A stretch of 64,000 bases of DNA. Origin: Roseomonas sp. (GTDB taxonomy: Bacteria > Pseudomonadota > Alphaproteobacteria > Acetobacterales > Acetobacteraceae). Made by a program: the position numbers and the translations under genes. Location of the stretch: NCBI GenBank assembly GCA_020249285.1, contig JADCFX010000011.1:1-64000 (forward strand), read 5' to 3'. A model generated the notes under the pieces. It was not told where the DNA came from and searched no databases. It saw only the letters and a list, made by a program, of their open reading frames with translations. Shown in pieces: positions 18,649 through 27,341 of the stretch (its first letter is position 1; the number at the start of each line of letters is the position of its first letter).

Positions 18649-19758
18649 ATGTTACCGGAAAACGAAACCCTCGCCGAAGCGCGCCGGCATATGGCAGTGT
18701 GCAATTCCTGCCGCTATTGCGAAAGCTATTGCGCGGTATTTCCGGCCATGACGATGCGCCGCGAATTTTCCGCCGGCGATCTGACGCATCTGGCCAATCT
18801 GTGCCATGGCTGCAAAGGCTGCTACCACGCCTGCCAATATGCGCCTCCACATGAATTCGGCATCAACCTGCCAGTGACATTCGCGGAAATTCGCGCGCAA
18901 TCCTATGCGCATTACGCCTGGCCGCGCGCCATGGGCACGCTGTTTGAACGGAATGGCACGGTGGTGACGCTGGCGTCAGCGCTTGGCGTCACACTAGTGC
19001 TGCTGCTGACCATGGCTTTGGTTGATCCGTCCATCTTGTACACGGCGCAGCGCGGCGAAGGCGCCTTCTTCCGCGTGATCCCGATGTGGCTGATGGTGAC
19101 GCTGGCAGGCGGCACTTTCGGCTATGCCATCATCGCCATGCTGATCGGCGGGATACGTTATTGGCGCGAAGTGGGCGGCGGCGCACCGGCACCGGCGCCC
19201 ATTGTTGATGCGGCGGTGGATATCCTGACGCTGCGCAACCTCGGCGGTGGCGGGCATGGCTGCAATGATGTGGATGACAGTTTCTCAAGCCAAAAGCGCT
19301 GGCTGCATCAGGCTGCCTTCTATGGCTTCATGCTGTGCTTCGCCGCCACCACGGCGGGGGCGATCTATCATCACTTTCTCGGTCTGCGGTCTCCGCATCC
19401 CTTCTTTTCCTTGCCGGTGCAGCTTGGCACTTGGGGGGGCGTGTTGCTCTGCATCGGCACTGCGGGGCTGATCCGGCTGAAGATCATCACGGACCCCGTG
19501 CCGGTGGCGAAGCGTCTGGTGGGCGGTGAATACGCCATGCTGTCGCTGCTGTTCCTGGTGAGTGCGACAGGGCTTTTGCTGCTAATGCTGCGCCATACCG
19601 GGGCGATGGGCGTGATGCTGGCCTTGCATCTTGGCCTGGTTTTGGCGCTGTTTGTGGCGCTGCCTTACAGCAAAATGGTGCATGGGGTGTATCGCGGGCT
19701 CGCGCTTTGGCGGCATGCGCGGGAAAAACGCGGTAGCGTGATGGTGGCCGCAGAATAA
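18649..19758 (+). CDS. tcuB: Tricarballylate utilization iron-sulfur/membrane protein
   Basis: TcuB is thought to reoxidise the flavin of TcuA and pass electrons to the quinone pool. The 369-residue protein has two N-terminal cysteine clusters (CNSCRYCESYCAVFP and CHGCKGCYHACQY), typical of two 4Fe-4S sites. About six membrane helices with conserved histidines follow (HHFLGLRSPHPFFSLP, LRHTGAM). The pair tcuAB lacks a visible regulator (tcuR) or permease (tcuC) next to it. Confidence 0.93.
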   Translation: MLPENETLAEARRHMAVCNSCRYCESYCAVFPAMTMRREFSAGDLTHLANLCHGCKGCYHACQYAPPHEFGINLPVTFAEIRAQSYAHYAWPRAMGTLFERNGTVVTLASALGVTLVLLLTMALVDPSILYTAQRGEGAFFRVIPMWLMVTLAGGTFGYAIIAMLIGGIRYWREVGGGAPAPAPIVDAAVDILTLRNLGGGGHGCNDVDDSFSSQKRWLHQAAFYGFMLCFAATTAGAIYHHFLGLRSPHPFFSLPVQLGTWGGVLLCIGTAGLIRLKIITDPVPVAKRLVGGEYAMLSLLFLVSATGLLLLMLRHTGAMGVMLALHLGLVLALFVALPYSKMVHGVYRGLALWRHAREKRGSVMVAAE

Positions 19759-19797
19759 GGGGTTGTCGCGGGCCGCGCGCGCGCCATTTCAGCTACG

Positions 19798-20358
19798 ATG
19801 AACGCCATAGCCCCTGCCCTGCCCGATATCGCCATCTCTGAGATGCCCGCTTGGCTGATCGGTGAATTGCGTTCCGACCATGCCGGCGAAACCGGCGCGG
19901 TCATGATCTATCGCGGCATCCTTGCCTTCTGCAAAGACCCCGCAATTCTCGATTTCGCTGAGCGGCATGGCGCGACGGAACAGGGCCATCTTGATCTGTT
20001 GAACGCGCTGCTGCCGCCGGAGCAACATAGCCGCCTGCTACCCATTTGGCGCATCGCCGGCTGGATGACCGGCGCCATCCCCGCCATCTTCGGCCCGCGC
20101 GCCGTCTATGCCACGATTGATGCGGTGGAAAGCTTTGTGGATCACCATTACCAGCAGCAATTGGACCGGCTTGAAGCGGAAGGGCTTTTCCCACCACTGC
20201 AAACGCTGCTCCGCCATTGCCAGGAAGAAGAAATCCACCACCGCGATGAGGCGCGCGAAGCGGGTGAAGGCCGCGCCTATGGCCCGCTGCTCGGCGCCTG
20301 GGCCTGGGTGGTGGGGGCGGGTTCCAAGGCTGCGGTGGTGGCGGCGAAGCGCATTTAG
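19798..20358 (+). CDS. coq7: 3-demethoxyubiquinol 3-hydroxylase
   Basis: This diiron, membrane-associated enzyme performs the penultimate hydroxylation of ubiquinone. It has 186 residues. The iron ligands are visible in ELRSDHAGETGAVMIYRG, ERHGATEQGHLDLL, AVYATIDAVESFVDHHY and CQEEEIHHRDEA, the repeated ExxH pattern of the Coq7 family. Its length matches the bacterial form. It supports a respiratory lifestyle with ubiquinone. It starts 39 bp after tcuB and faces the DMT gene. Confidence 0.96.
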   Translation: MNAIAPALPDIAISEMPAWLIGELRSDHAGETGAVMIYRGILAFCKDPAILDFAERHGATEQGHLDLLNALLPPEQHSRLLPIWRIAGWMTGAIPAIFGPRAVYATIDAVESFVDHHYQQQLDRLEAEGLFPPLQTLLRHCQEEEIHHRDEAREAGEGRAYGPLLGAWAWVVGAGSKAAVVAAKRI

Positions 20359-20365
20359 GAAAGCC

Positions 20366-21259
20366 CTACCGCCGCAGCAATTGCCTTTCCCGCCACCAGA
20401 CCAGCAAGCCGCCGGCCAGGATCACGCCTGTCCCCACCCAGGTCCAGAAATCGGGGAAGGTGTGAAACACAAGCCACCCCACCAATGCCGCGACAACAAT
20501 CTGCACGGTGCTGAAGGGCGCCAAAAGCGAAGCCGGGGCGCGGCGAAAGGCTGAAATCAGCAAAAGCTGGCCGAGAAGATTGCACAGGCCCGCGGCAGCA
20601 AAGAGCGGGAAATCCGCCGCATCCGGCATGCGCCAGACCAGTGGCACAAAGGCCGCCGCCAGCAAAAGCTGAATCGCGGAGGTCCAGATCAGTGTTGTCA
20701 TCGCGCCATCGCGGGGCATCATGCGCGTGATCACCAGCGCAAAGGCCCAAAGCACAGCCTCAGAAAGCGGCCATAGCGCCGCCGGGCCAAAAACCCCCGC
20801 GCCTGGTCGCAGCACAATCAGCATGCCAAGAAAGCCGATCACCACCGCAACCCAGCGCTGCCAATCCACTTTTTCCTTGAGCAGAAAAACAGAAAACAGC
20901 ACCACCACAAAGGGGGAGATATAAGTCAACGCGATGCAATCCGCGAGATCAAGCAGGCTCAACCCCTGCACGAAAAGCAGCGTGCAGACAAAGATGCAGG
21001 CGCCGCGCAGCGTCTGCATCCCGGGATGGGCGCTTTTCACCACGGCGCGGCCACGCCAGGCGATGATCAGCAGCAGCGGCAGAACCTGAAACACAGAGCG
21101 GCCAAAGGCAACTTCAAGCGTGTGGTATCTTTCCGTCAGCAGCTTGGAAGCCGCATCCACACCGGTGAAGATCGAGAAGCCGGCGAGCAATAGCCCAACC
21201 GCCAAGGCGTTATTTTGGGCGGGGTGACCTGACCCGGGCGCTGGTCCGGCCGACCTCAC
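20366..21259 (-). CDS. EamA/DMT-family transporter
   Basis: This 297-residue inner-membrane protein has about ten helices in two EamA repeats. Landmarks are FSIFTGVDAASKLLTERY, LADCIALTYISPFVVVLFSVFLLKEKV, VVIGFLGMLIVLRPGAG, and the second-half LLAPFSTVQIVVAALVGWLVF. These drug/metabolite-type exporters have varied, unpredictable substrates. It is the last gene of the gcvT-gcvH-gcvP-nudix run, overlapping the Nudix stop by 4 bp. A similar protein is encoded at 52152. Confidence 0.9.
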   Translation of the reverse strand: MRSAGPAPGSGHPAQNNALAVGLLLAGFSIFTGVDAASKLLTERYHTLEVAFGRSVFQVLPLLLIIAWRGRAVVKSAHPGMQTLRGACIFVCTLLFVQGLSLLDLADCIALTYISPFVVVLFSVFLLKEKVDWQRWVAVVIGFLGMLIVLRPGAGVFGPAALWPLSEAVLWAFALVITRMMPRDGAMTTLIWTSAIQLLLAAAFVPLVWRMPDAADFPLFAAAGLCNLLGQLLLISAFRRAPASLLAPFSTVQIVVAALVGWLVFHTFPDFWTWVGTGVILAGGLLVWWRERQLLRR

Positions 21260-21840
21260 CTGCCGGCGCTGTCCATGGATACAAAGCGCATCCGCCCCAT
21301 GGCCTGCAAAGCAACCATCATTGAAGCGACATGCGCCGATTGCAAAAAGGCGCCCGAGGCGATCAGCGCGGGCACCTCGGCCAAAGGCAAAAGTTCCACC
21401 GCGATTTCCTCGCCCGCATCAAGGCTTTGCACGCCATCGGCATAAGCGCCTTCCGCCAGCACGATATGAATGCGGTTGGTGTGGGTCGCTGAATTGGGGC
21501 TTAGGCTCGTGATATGGCGAAAGCCGCGCGCGGCAAAACCGGTTTCCTCACGCAATTCGCGCAAGCCCGCTTCAACCGGCCCGGCATCCGCCGCATCCAT
21601 CACACCGCCCGGCAATTCCAGATGCACGCAACCCGCGCCATGGCGATATTGGTGGTTCACCACCAGCCGATCATCATCAGTCACCGCCACCACATGCACC
21701 CAGTCGCGATATTCCAGCACGTAATAGGGATCCAGCACCGCGCCTTCCGGCGTGATGCAATGATCCGCGCGCAGCCTGATCCAACGATCCGCATGGATCA
21801 GCCGAGAACTGGCCACGCGCCAGGCCCCAGGCCGGCGCAT
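21256..21840 (-). CDS. Nudix hydrolase, ADP-ribose pyrophosphatase-like
   Basis: This 194-residue predicted hydrolase carries the Nudix box GGVMDAADAGPVEAGLRELREETGF. An upstream beta strand VVAVTDDDRLVVNHQYRHG and the LELPGG motif resemble ADP-ribose/GDP-mannose-type Nudix enzymes. I chose the ATG at 21840, two bases beyond the gcvP stop. Tight spacing suggests translation coupled to gcvP, which places it under the glycine riboswitch. Why glycine cleavage would be linked to it is unknown. Confidence 0.88.
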   Translation of the reverse strand: MRRPGAWRVASSRLIHADRWIRLRADHCITPEGAVLDPYYVLEYRDWVHVVAVTDDDRLVVNHQYRHGAGCVHLELPGGVMDAADAGPVEAGLRELREETGFAARGFRHITSLSPNSATHTNRIHIVLAEGAYADGVQSLDAGEEIAVELLPLAEVPALIASGAFLQSAHVASMMVALQAMGRMRFVSMDSAGR

Positions 21841-21842
21841 TT

Positions 21843-24749
21843 CTATTCCGCCGCGATCTGTTGGGCGTAGCTTTCCAGCGGCGCGCAGGTGCAAACCAGA
21901 TTGCGGTCGCCATAAACATTATCCACGCGCTTCACCGGCGGCCAGTATTTGCGCGCCTTGACGAAGGGCAGCGGGAAGGCAGCTTCTTCGCGGCTATAGG
22001 GATGCGCCCAATCCGCTGCCATCACTTCGGCGGCAGTATGCGGCGCGTTTTTCAGCGGGTTATCCGCCTTATCCATCCGCCCCTGTTCCACAGCGCGAAT
22101 TTCGGCGCGGATCGCGATCATCGCATCAATAAAACGATCAATCTCAGCCTTTGGTTCGCTTTCCGTCGGTTCCACCATCAGCGTGCCGGCCACCGGCCAA
22201 GACATGGTGGGCGCATGAAAACCGTAATCCTGCAAGCGCTTGGCGATATCTTCCACCAGCACGCCGCCGCCTTGTTGGAAGCCGCGGCAATCCAGAATGC
22301 ATTCATGCGCGACCATGCCATTCGCACCCTTATACAGCACCGGGAAATGCCCATCCAAACGTTTTGCCATATAATTGGCGGAAAGAATCGCAACTTCGGT
22401 CGCGCGACGCAGAGCCTCAGGCCCCATCATGCGGATATAGGCGTAGGAAATCGGCAGGATGGAGGCTGAGCCAAACGGCGCCGCACTCACAGGACCAAAG
22501 CCTGTCGCAGGCCCGGCTTCCGCCAGCATGGGGTGATTCGGCAAATGCGGCGCCAGATGCGCGGCAACACCGATTGGCCCCACACCAGGCCCACCGCCAC
22601 CATGCGGAATGCAGAAGGTTTTGTGCAGGTTCAAATGGCAGACATCAGCGCCAATCGCACCGGGGCTAGTCAGGCCAACCTGCGCATTCATATTGGCACC
22701 ATCCATATAAACCTGCCCGCCCTTGGCATGGACCAGCGCGCAGATTTCCTTGATCTCCGCTTCAAAAACGCCGTGTGTGCTGGGATAGGTCACCATCAGC
22801 GCGGCAAGCTTGGCGCCGTGTTGATCGAGCTTCGCCTTCAGGTCATCAAGATCCACATTGCCATCGCGGTCGCAGCCCACCACCACCACTTGCATGCCCG
22901 CCATCACGGCAGACGCCGGGTTGGTGCCATGCGCGGAAGATGGGATCAGGCAAATGGTGCGGTCCGCATCGCCGCGCGAAAGATGCCAGGCGCGAATGGC
23001 AAGAAGCCCCGCATATTCGCCTTGGCTGCCGGCATTGGGTTGCAGCGAAACAGCCGCGAAACCAGTGATTCGCGCCAACCAGGCTTCCAGCCGGCGGATC
23101 ATGGTGATGTAGCCCGCCGCCTGATCCACCGGCGCGAAGGGGTGGATATTGCCGAAGCCCGGGAAGGTCACCGGAATCATCTCGGCCGTTGCGTTCAACT
23201 TCATGGTGCAGGACCCGAGCGGGATCATGCTGCGATTGAGCGCGACATCCTTGTCTTCCAGCGATTTCATATAGCGCAGCATGCCATGTTCGGAATGGTG
23301 GCTATTGAAGACAGAAGCCGTCAGGAACGGCGAAGTACGACGCAAGGCTTCCGGCAAATCTCCGGCCAGAGCCAGCGCATCAAGCGAAGGCGCGGGCCTG
23401 CCCGCCGCTTCGGCCAAGGCGCCAACCAAGCGCGTCAGATCGTCGCGGGATATGGTTTCATCCATGGCGATGGAAACACCGCCATCATCCAAACGCCGCA
23501 GATTGAAGCCGTGCTTCAGCGCCGCCGCCATCACGGCATCCGCCCGCGCGCCAGCTTCCAACGTGATGGTATCGAAAAAACCCTCATGGCGCAGCGCAAA
23601 GCCAAGCCGCGTCGCAGCATCACCGGCCAGTCGCGCCAGCAGGCGCACACGCTTGGCAATGCGGGTCAGCCCTTCCGGCCCATGCCACACCGCATACATG
23701 CCGGCCATCACGGCCAGCAGCACTTGCGCGGTGCAGATATTGGATGTCGCCTTTTCGCGGCGGATATGTTGTTCGCGCGTTTGCAGCGCGAGCCGCATGG
23801 CGGGCGCCCCCGCAGCATCCACGGAAACACCGACAAGCCGGCCCGGCATCAGGCGCTTATGCGCATCAGTCACCGCCATGAAGGCAGCATGCGGCCCGCC
23901 ATAGCCCATCGGCACGCCAAAACGCTGCGCGCTGCCCACCACCACATCGGCGCCCATCTCGCCCGGTGGCTTCAGTAAAGTCAGCGAAAGTGGATCAGCC
24001 GCAACAATCGCCAAGCCACCTGCCGCATGCACGGCGGCGATCTCAGCGGTCAGGTCGCGTACCTCGCCAGTCGTGCCCGGATATTGCAGCACCAGCGCGA
24101 AGGGTTTTTCAGCAGCACAAGCTGCGGCAATACCAGGCACTTCGGCCACAACTACGCGATAGCCAAGCGGTGCGGCGCGGGTTTCCAACACAGCGCGGGT
24201 TTGCGGGTGCAAATCAGCCGCCAGCACAATCGCGTTGCTTTTGCCGCGCGTCGCGGCATGGGCCAGCGCCATGGCTTCCGCCACCGCCGTCGCCTCATCC
24301 AAGAGCGACGCATTGGCCACCGGTAGCCCGGTTAAATCCGTCACCATAGTCTGGAAATTCACCAAGGCTTCCAAGCGGCCCTGGGCGATTTCCGCCTGAT
24401 ACGGCGTATAGGCCGTGTACCAGCCAGGATTTTCCAGGATGTTCCGCAGGATCACCGGCGGCGTCAGCGTGCCGTGATAGCCAAGCCCGATCAGGGATCT
24501 GATATCGGCGCGGTTCTGTTCGGCCAAAGCGCGCAATTCGGCAATCGCCTCGGCCTCGCTCACTGCCGGCGGCAGGGCGGAAAGATCAGCTTCCAGGATC
24601 GCAGCCGGCACGGTGCGTGAGGCAAGATCCTCAAGGCTTTTCGCGCCGACCACGCGGAGCATCTCCGCGATTTCTGCTTCCGATGGCCCAATATGGCGAC
24701 GATCGAAGGCGTAATGCGCTTCAAGCGCAATCAGTGCAGCGGTGCTCAT
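21843..24749 (-). CDS. gcvP: Glycine dehydrogenase (P-protein, full length)
   Basis: The P-protein decarboxylates glycine with pyridoxal phosphate and hands the aminomethyl group to GcvH. It has 968 residues, so both halves are fused as in E. coli and mitochondria. The N-terminal half shows [10 protein letters not shown] and [16 protein letters not shown]. The PLP lysine lies in [17 protein letters not shown]. The C-terminal half shows [15 protein letters not shown] and the ending [12 protein letters not shown]. It overlaps the gcvH stop by 4 bp. Confidence 0.98.
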   Translation of the reverse strand: MSTAALIALEAHYAFDRRHIGPSEAEIAEMLRVVGAKSLEDLASRTVPAAILEADLSALPPAVSEAEAIAELRALAEQNRADIRSLIGLGYHGTLTPPVILRNILENPGWYTAYTPYQAEIAQGRLEALVNFQTMVTDLTGLPVANASLLDEATAVAEAMALAHAATRGKSNAIVLAADLHPQTRAVLETRAAPLGYRVVVAEVPGIAAACAAEKPFALVLQYPGTTGEVRDLTAEIAAVHAAGGLAIVAADPLSLTLLKPPGEMGADVVVGSAQRFGVPMGYGGPHAAFMAVTDAHKRLMPGRLVGVSVDAAGAPAMRLALQTREQHIRREKATSNICTAQVLLAVMAGMYAVWHGPEGLTRIAKRVRLLARLAGDAATRLGFALRHEGFFDTITLEAGARADAVMAAALKHGFNLRRLDDGGVSIAMDETISRDDLTRLVGALAEAAGRPAPSLDALALAGDLPEALRRTSPFLTASVFNSHHSEHGMLRYMKSLEDKDVALNRSMIPLGSCTMKLNATAEMIPVTFPGFGNIHPFAPVDQAAGYITMIRRLEAWLARITGFAAVSLQPNAGSQGEYAGLLAIRAWHLSRGDADRTICLIPSSAHGTNPASAVMAGMQVVVVGCDRDGNVDLDDLKAKLDQHGAKLAALMVTYPSTHGVFEAEIKEICALVHAKGGQVYMDGANMNAQVGLTSPGAIGADVCHLNLHKTFCIPHGGGGPGVGPIGVAAHLAPHLPNHPMLAEAGPATGFGPVSAAPFGSASILPISYAYIRMMGPEALRRATEVAILSANYMAKRLDGHFPVLYKGANGMVAHECILDCRGFQQGGGVLVEDIAKRLQDYGFHAPTMSWPVAGTLMVEPTESEPKAEIDRFIDAMIAIRAEIRAVEQGRMDKADNPLKNAPHTAAEVMAADWAHPYSREEAAFPLPFVKARKYWPPVKRVDNVYGDRNLVCTCAPLESYAQQIAAE

Positions 24750-25123
24750 GCCAGGCTATCCACGAAGGAATGATAGGCGCCTTCATCCATCAGCGCAGCG
24801 ATTTCGCCGGCATCGGCGGGCTCAATCCGGAAGAACCAGCCGCCTTCGGTTGGTTCACGATTGATCAGGCCCGGGTCATCGGACAGCGCGGCATTGACTT
24901 CAATGATCTTGCCCGCAATCGGCGCATAGACATCGGAAGCGGCCTTCACGCTTTCCACCACCGCGCAAGCCTCACCAGCCGCGACCACGCGGCCCACTTC
25001 CGGCAAATCCACAAACACCACATCGCCCAAAGCATTCTGCGCGTGATCGGTAATGCCGATGGTGGCGCCATCGCCATCAGTGCGGATCCATTCATGGTCT
25101 TTGGCAAAACGCATTTCAGACAT
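24746..25123 (-). CDS. gcvH: Glycine cleavage system H protein
   Basis: This lipoylated shuttle protein carries the aminomethyl group between the P and T proteins and electrons to the L protein. It has 125 residues. The lipoyl lysine is in [18 protein letters not shown], at about residue 61. The typical [36 protein letters not shown]-terminal domain is intact. It lies 13 bp after gcvT and overlaps gcvP by 4 bp. Confidence 0.98.
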   Translation of the reverse strand: MSEMRFAKDHEWIRTDGDGATIGITDHAQNALGDVVFVDLPEVGRVVAAGEACAVVESVKAASDVYAPIAGKIIEVNAALSDDPGLINREPTEGGWFFRIEPADAGEIAALMDEGAYHSFVDSLA

Positions 25124-25136
25124 GGGACAGAGCCTT

Positions 25137-26249
25137 TCAGCGAGCGTAACGATGGGGGGTAAAGGGCATGGGCGCGACGCGGGCGGGAACCGCCTTGCCG
25201 CGCACCATCAAATCAAGGGAAGTGCCGTTTTCGGCGAAGGGGCGCGCGACATAGCCCATGGCAACCGGCGCACCCACGGAAGGGCCAAACCCGCCCGAGG
25301 TCACTTCACCAATCACCGCGCCATCCGCACCAGCAATGGGCGTATGGCCACGCGCCGGTTGACGGCCTTCCGGGCGAAGGCCAACGCGCAGCCGCTTCGG
25401 CCCATTGGCCAATTCGTCCCGGACGCGCTCAGCCCCCGGGAAATTCCATTCCATGCGTCGGCGCTTGCCGATGCTCCACACCAGCCCCGCTTCAACGGCG
25501 CTGGTGGTTTCATCAATATCGCTGCCGTAGAGGCAAAGCCCGGCCTCGAGCCTCAGCGAATCCCGCGCGCCCAACCCCGCCGGCATCACGCCCGGAAGTG
25601 CCAGCAAACGGCGCGCGAAGGCTTCTGCCTGATCCGCAGGGACCGAGATTTCAACGCCATCTTCGCCGGTATAGCCGCTGCGGGAAATAATCGCGCTTAC
25701 GCCGCCAATATCAAAGCTGCCAATCCCCATGAAGGAAAACGCGGCCAAGCCCGGCGCCAAGGCGGCCAAAGCGGGCACGGCACCTGGCCCTTGCAGCGCC
25801 AAAAGCGCGCGATCTTCATGCCGATGCAGCGTCACACCCTGCGGCAAATGCGCGGCGATATGGCCGAAATCATGTTCCTTGCGGCTGGCATTCACCACTA
25901 GAAAAATCCGGTCGCCCAGATTGGCGAACATGAAATCATCCAGAATGCCGCCGCTTGGCGATGTCAGCAGCCCATAGCGCTGCCGCCCGGGCTTCAGCCC
26001 CGCAACATCGGCGGGTGTGAGCGCTTCCAGCGCGGCAGCCGCACCTTCGCCACGCAATTCGGCTTGGCCCATATGGGAAACATCAAAAAGCGCGGCGGCG
26101 CGGCGGCAATGCAAATGCTCCGCCATGATACCCGCTGTGTATTGCACCGGCAGCGCATAACCCGCGAAGCCCACCATGCGCCCGCCCAATTCGCGGTGCA
26201 GCGCGGCGAGCGGGGTTTCCGCCAGGGATTCGGATGAGGACTCGACCAC
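25137..26249 (-). CDS. gcvT: Aminomethyltransferase (glycine cleavage T protein)
   Basis: The T protein transfers the one-carbon unit to tetrahydrofolate and releases ammonia. It has 370 residues. The family features are GGRMVGFAGYALPVQY, ALFDVSHMGQAEL, SRSGYTGEDGVEI and ARDSLRLEAGLCLYG. The substrate-binding aspartate is in the LEAGLCLYGSDID region. It is the first gene of the operon, and a tandem glycine riboswitch ends 45 bases upstream of its start. Confidence 0.97.
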   Translation of the reverse strand: MVESSSESLAETPLAALHRELGGRMVGFAGYALPVQYTAGIMAEHLHCRRAAALFDVSHMGQAELRGEGAAAALEALTPADVAGLKPGRQRYGLLTSPSGGILDDFMFANLGDRIFLVVNASRKEHDFGHIAAHLPQGVTLHRHEDRALLALQGPGAVPALAALAPGLAAFSFMGIGSFDIGGVSAIISRSGYTGEDGVEISVPADQAEAFARRLLALPGVMPAGLGARDSLRLEAGLCLYGSDIDETTSAVEAGLVWSIGKRRRMEWNFPGAERVRDELANGPKRLRVGLRPEGRQPARGHTPIAGADGAVIGEVTSGGFGPSVGAPVAMGYVARPFAENGTSLDLMVRGKAVPARVAPMPFTPHRYAR

Positions 26250-26294
26250 GCTTCCTCCCGCCGCTTTGCGCGGCGAAATGGGTTCAGAACGTGG

Positions 26295-26476
26295 TCCCCC
26301 TCTGTCTGATGACCTGAGAGATTCGGCGGGCGCTTACCTCACCTTACTCCGTCGGTGCCATGGCTTGCGCCACGGGCTTTCCAGAGGCCCCTTCCCCGCG
26401 CGGCCCTTGTTGCCTGAGCGTTTCCGGGGACCGGTTGCGCCTTCGGCGGCAGGCAGGCCTGCTCTCTCCCGCGCGG
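26295..26476 (-). promoter_or_regulatory. Tandem glycine riboswitch upstream of gcvT
   Basis: Read on the minus strand, two glycine aptamers follow one another. The first has GGGAGAG near 26470, GCCGCCGAAGGCGCAACC, and CGCTCAGGCAACAAGG near 26405. The second has a diverged core and the nearly canonical 3' end CTCTCAGGTCATCAGACAGAGG at 26296-26317. The CCGAAG core and CTCAGG...GACAGAGG elements are the known Rfam-type gcvT signature. In other bacteria this riboswitch turns on glycine cleavage when glycine is abundant. Here it would control gcvT-gcvH-gcvP and the two trailing genes. Confidence 0.93.
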
Positions 26477-26620
26477 AATCAAACGGGATGGAAGGTGAAT
26501 GGCAGATCGGGCCAGGGCGCGCAATATGGAATCATTCGGCAGAAATCATCTGATGCCTAAGCCTTTGGTTAATCCTTCTCATTGACTATATGGGCTTTCG
26601 TATTCTCGCCCGGAGCAGGC

Positions 26621-27166
26621 ATGGACGGCTTCTTTCTTGGTCAATCCCGCATCGCGCACCACCCCCCGGTGGCGCGGTTTGAGGTTTGTGCCGATGCCCT
26701 GCTGGAAGCCCATGGCGGCATGATCTACCGCGACTCGGCTTTGCGCGGCCCCTGCATGAACGGCATCAGCCTTGGCATGTTGAGCGCCTTTTTGGGCGAG
26801 CCCGCCAGCATTGGCCGGCTGATGCGCCTGGATGAGGCGCTGACGCGGCGCATTTACCGCCGCCTGATCTGGGACGAACTCGGCGCGGACCGCCTGCCGC
26901 CGGGGCTTGATCTGGCGCTGCTGGCCTTCGCGCTGGAAGCCGGGCCGCATGCCGCGATCCTGGCGTTGCAGGATGCGCTGGGTGTGGCGCGCAGCGGCGC
27001 TTTGGACGGGCCAAGCCGCACCGCCATGCAGGGGCTGGTGGCCGGGCCGGTCATCTCGCGGGTCTTCGCTGCCCTTTTCGCCCATTGCCTGGCGCTGGGT
27101 GAGCTGCCGGGCCGCGCCTTGGAACAACTGCGCGACGCCGCGCTTCAAATGGCCGTGGCAGACTGA
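26621..27166 (+). CDS. GH108/peptidoglycan-domain-like protein, likely degenerate
   Basis: This is a 181-residue protein. Its middle and C-terminal parts (RRIYRRLIWDELGADRLPPGLDLALLAFALEAGPHAAILALQ, GALDGPSRTAM) resemble glycoside hydrolase 108 muramidases and their peptidoglycan-binding tail. The N-terminal spot where these enzymes usually have an H/EGG catalytic motif reads LEAHGGMIY, so the glutamate seems absent. The expected inter-domain sequence is also shortened. It may be an inactive wall-binding protein. No signal peptide is seen. The start at 26621 follows CGGAGCAGG. Confidence 0.6.
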   Translation: MDGFFLGQSRIAHHPPVARFEVCADALLEAHGGMIYRDSALRGPCMNGISLGMLSAFLGEPASIGRLMRLDEALTRRIYRRLIWDELGADRLPPGLDLALLAFALEAGPHAAILALQDALGVARSGALDGPSRTAMQGLVAGPVISRVFAALFAHCLALGELPGRALEQLRDAALQMAVAD

Positions 27167-27186
27167 TTTGTGTTGCCAGGCGACCT

Positions 27187-27228
27187 TAGAGCGTGTTGCG
27201 TTCACATGGGTTCACGCAACCCGCTCTA
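27187..27228. repeat. Palindromic repeat A (second repeat family)
   Basis: Arms TAGAGCGTGTTGCGT (27187-27201) and ACGCAACCCGCTCTA (27214-27228) pair with a single mismatch around a 12-base loop. It lies directly after the GH108-like gene and overlaps the next palindrome by four bases. It is unrelated in sequence to the 55-bp element family. Confidence 0.8.
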
Positions 27229-27292
27229 GAGCTTTGTTTTTCGAGCATCTTCACGCGTTCAGATTTGCCATCTGAACGCGATCTGCTCTAGA
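27225..27292. repeat. Palindromic repeat B (nested inverted repeat)
   Basis: A perfect 11-bp inner stem (CGCGTTCAGAT at 27254-27264, ATCTGAACGCG at 27270-27280) sits inside a perfect 8-bp outer pair TCTAGAGC/GCTCTAGA (27225-27232 and 27285-27292). With repeat A it fills the gap between two convergent genes. It could act as a bidirectional terminator or as a mobile palindrome. Confidence 0.8.
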
Positions 27293-27341
27293 TCACAGGA
27301 CCTAAGGACTATCCGGCAAGTGAATAATGATCACATGCTTG

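Noticed and set aside
22533..23978. Long open frame (481 codons) antisense to gcvP
   Set aside because: It has no recognisable domain and lies wholly opposite an intact gcvP. Long antisense frames are expected in GC-rich DNA with this codon bias.
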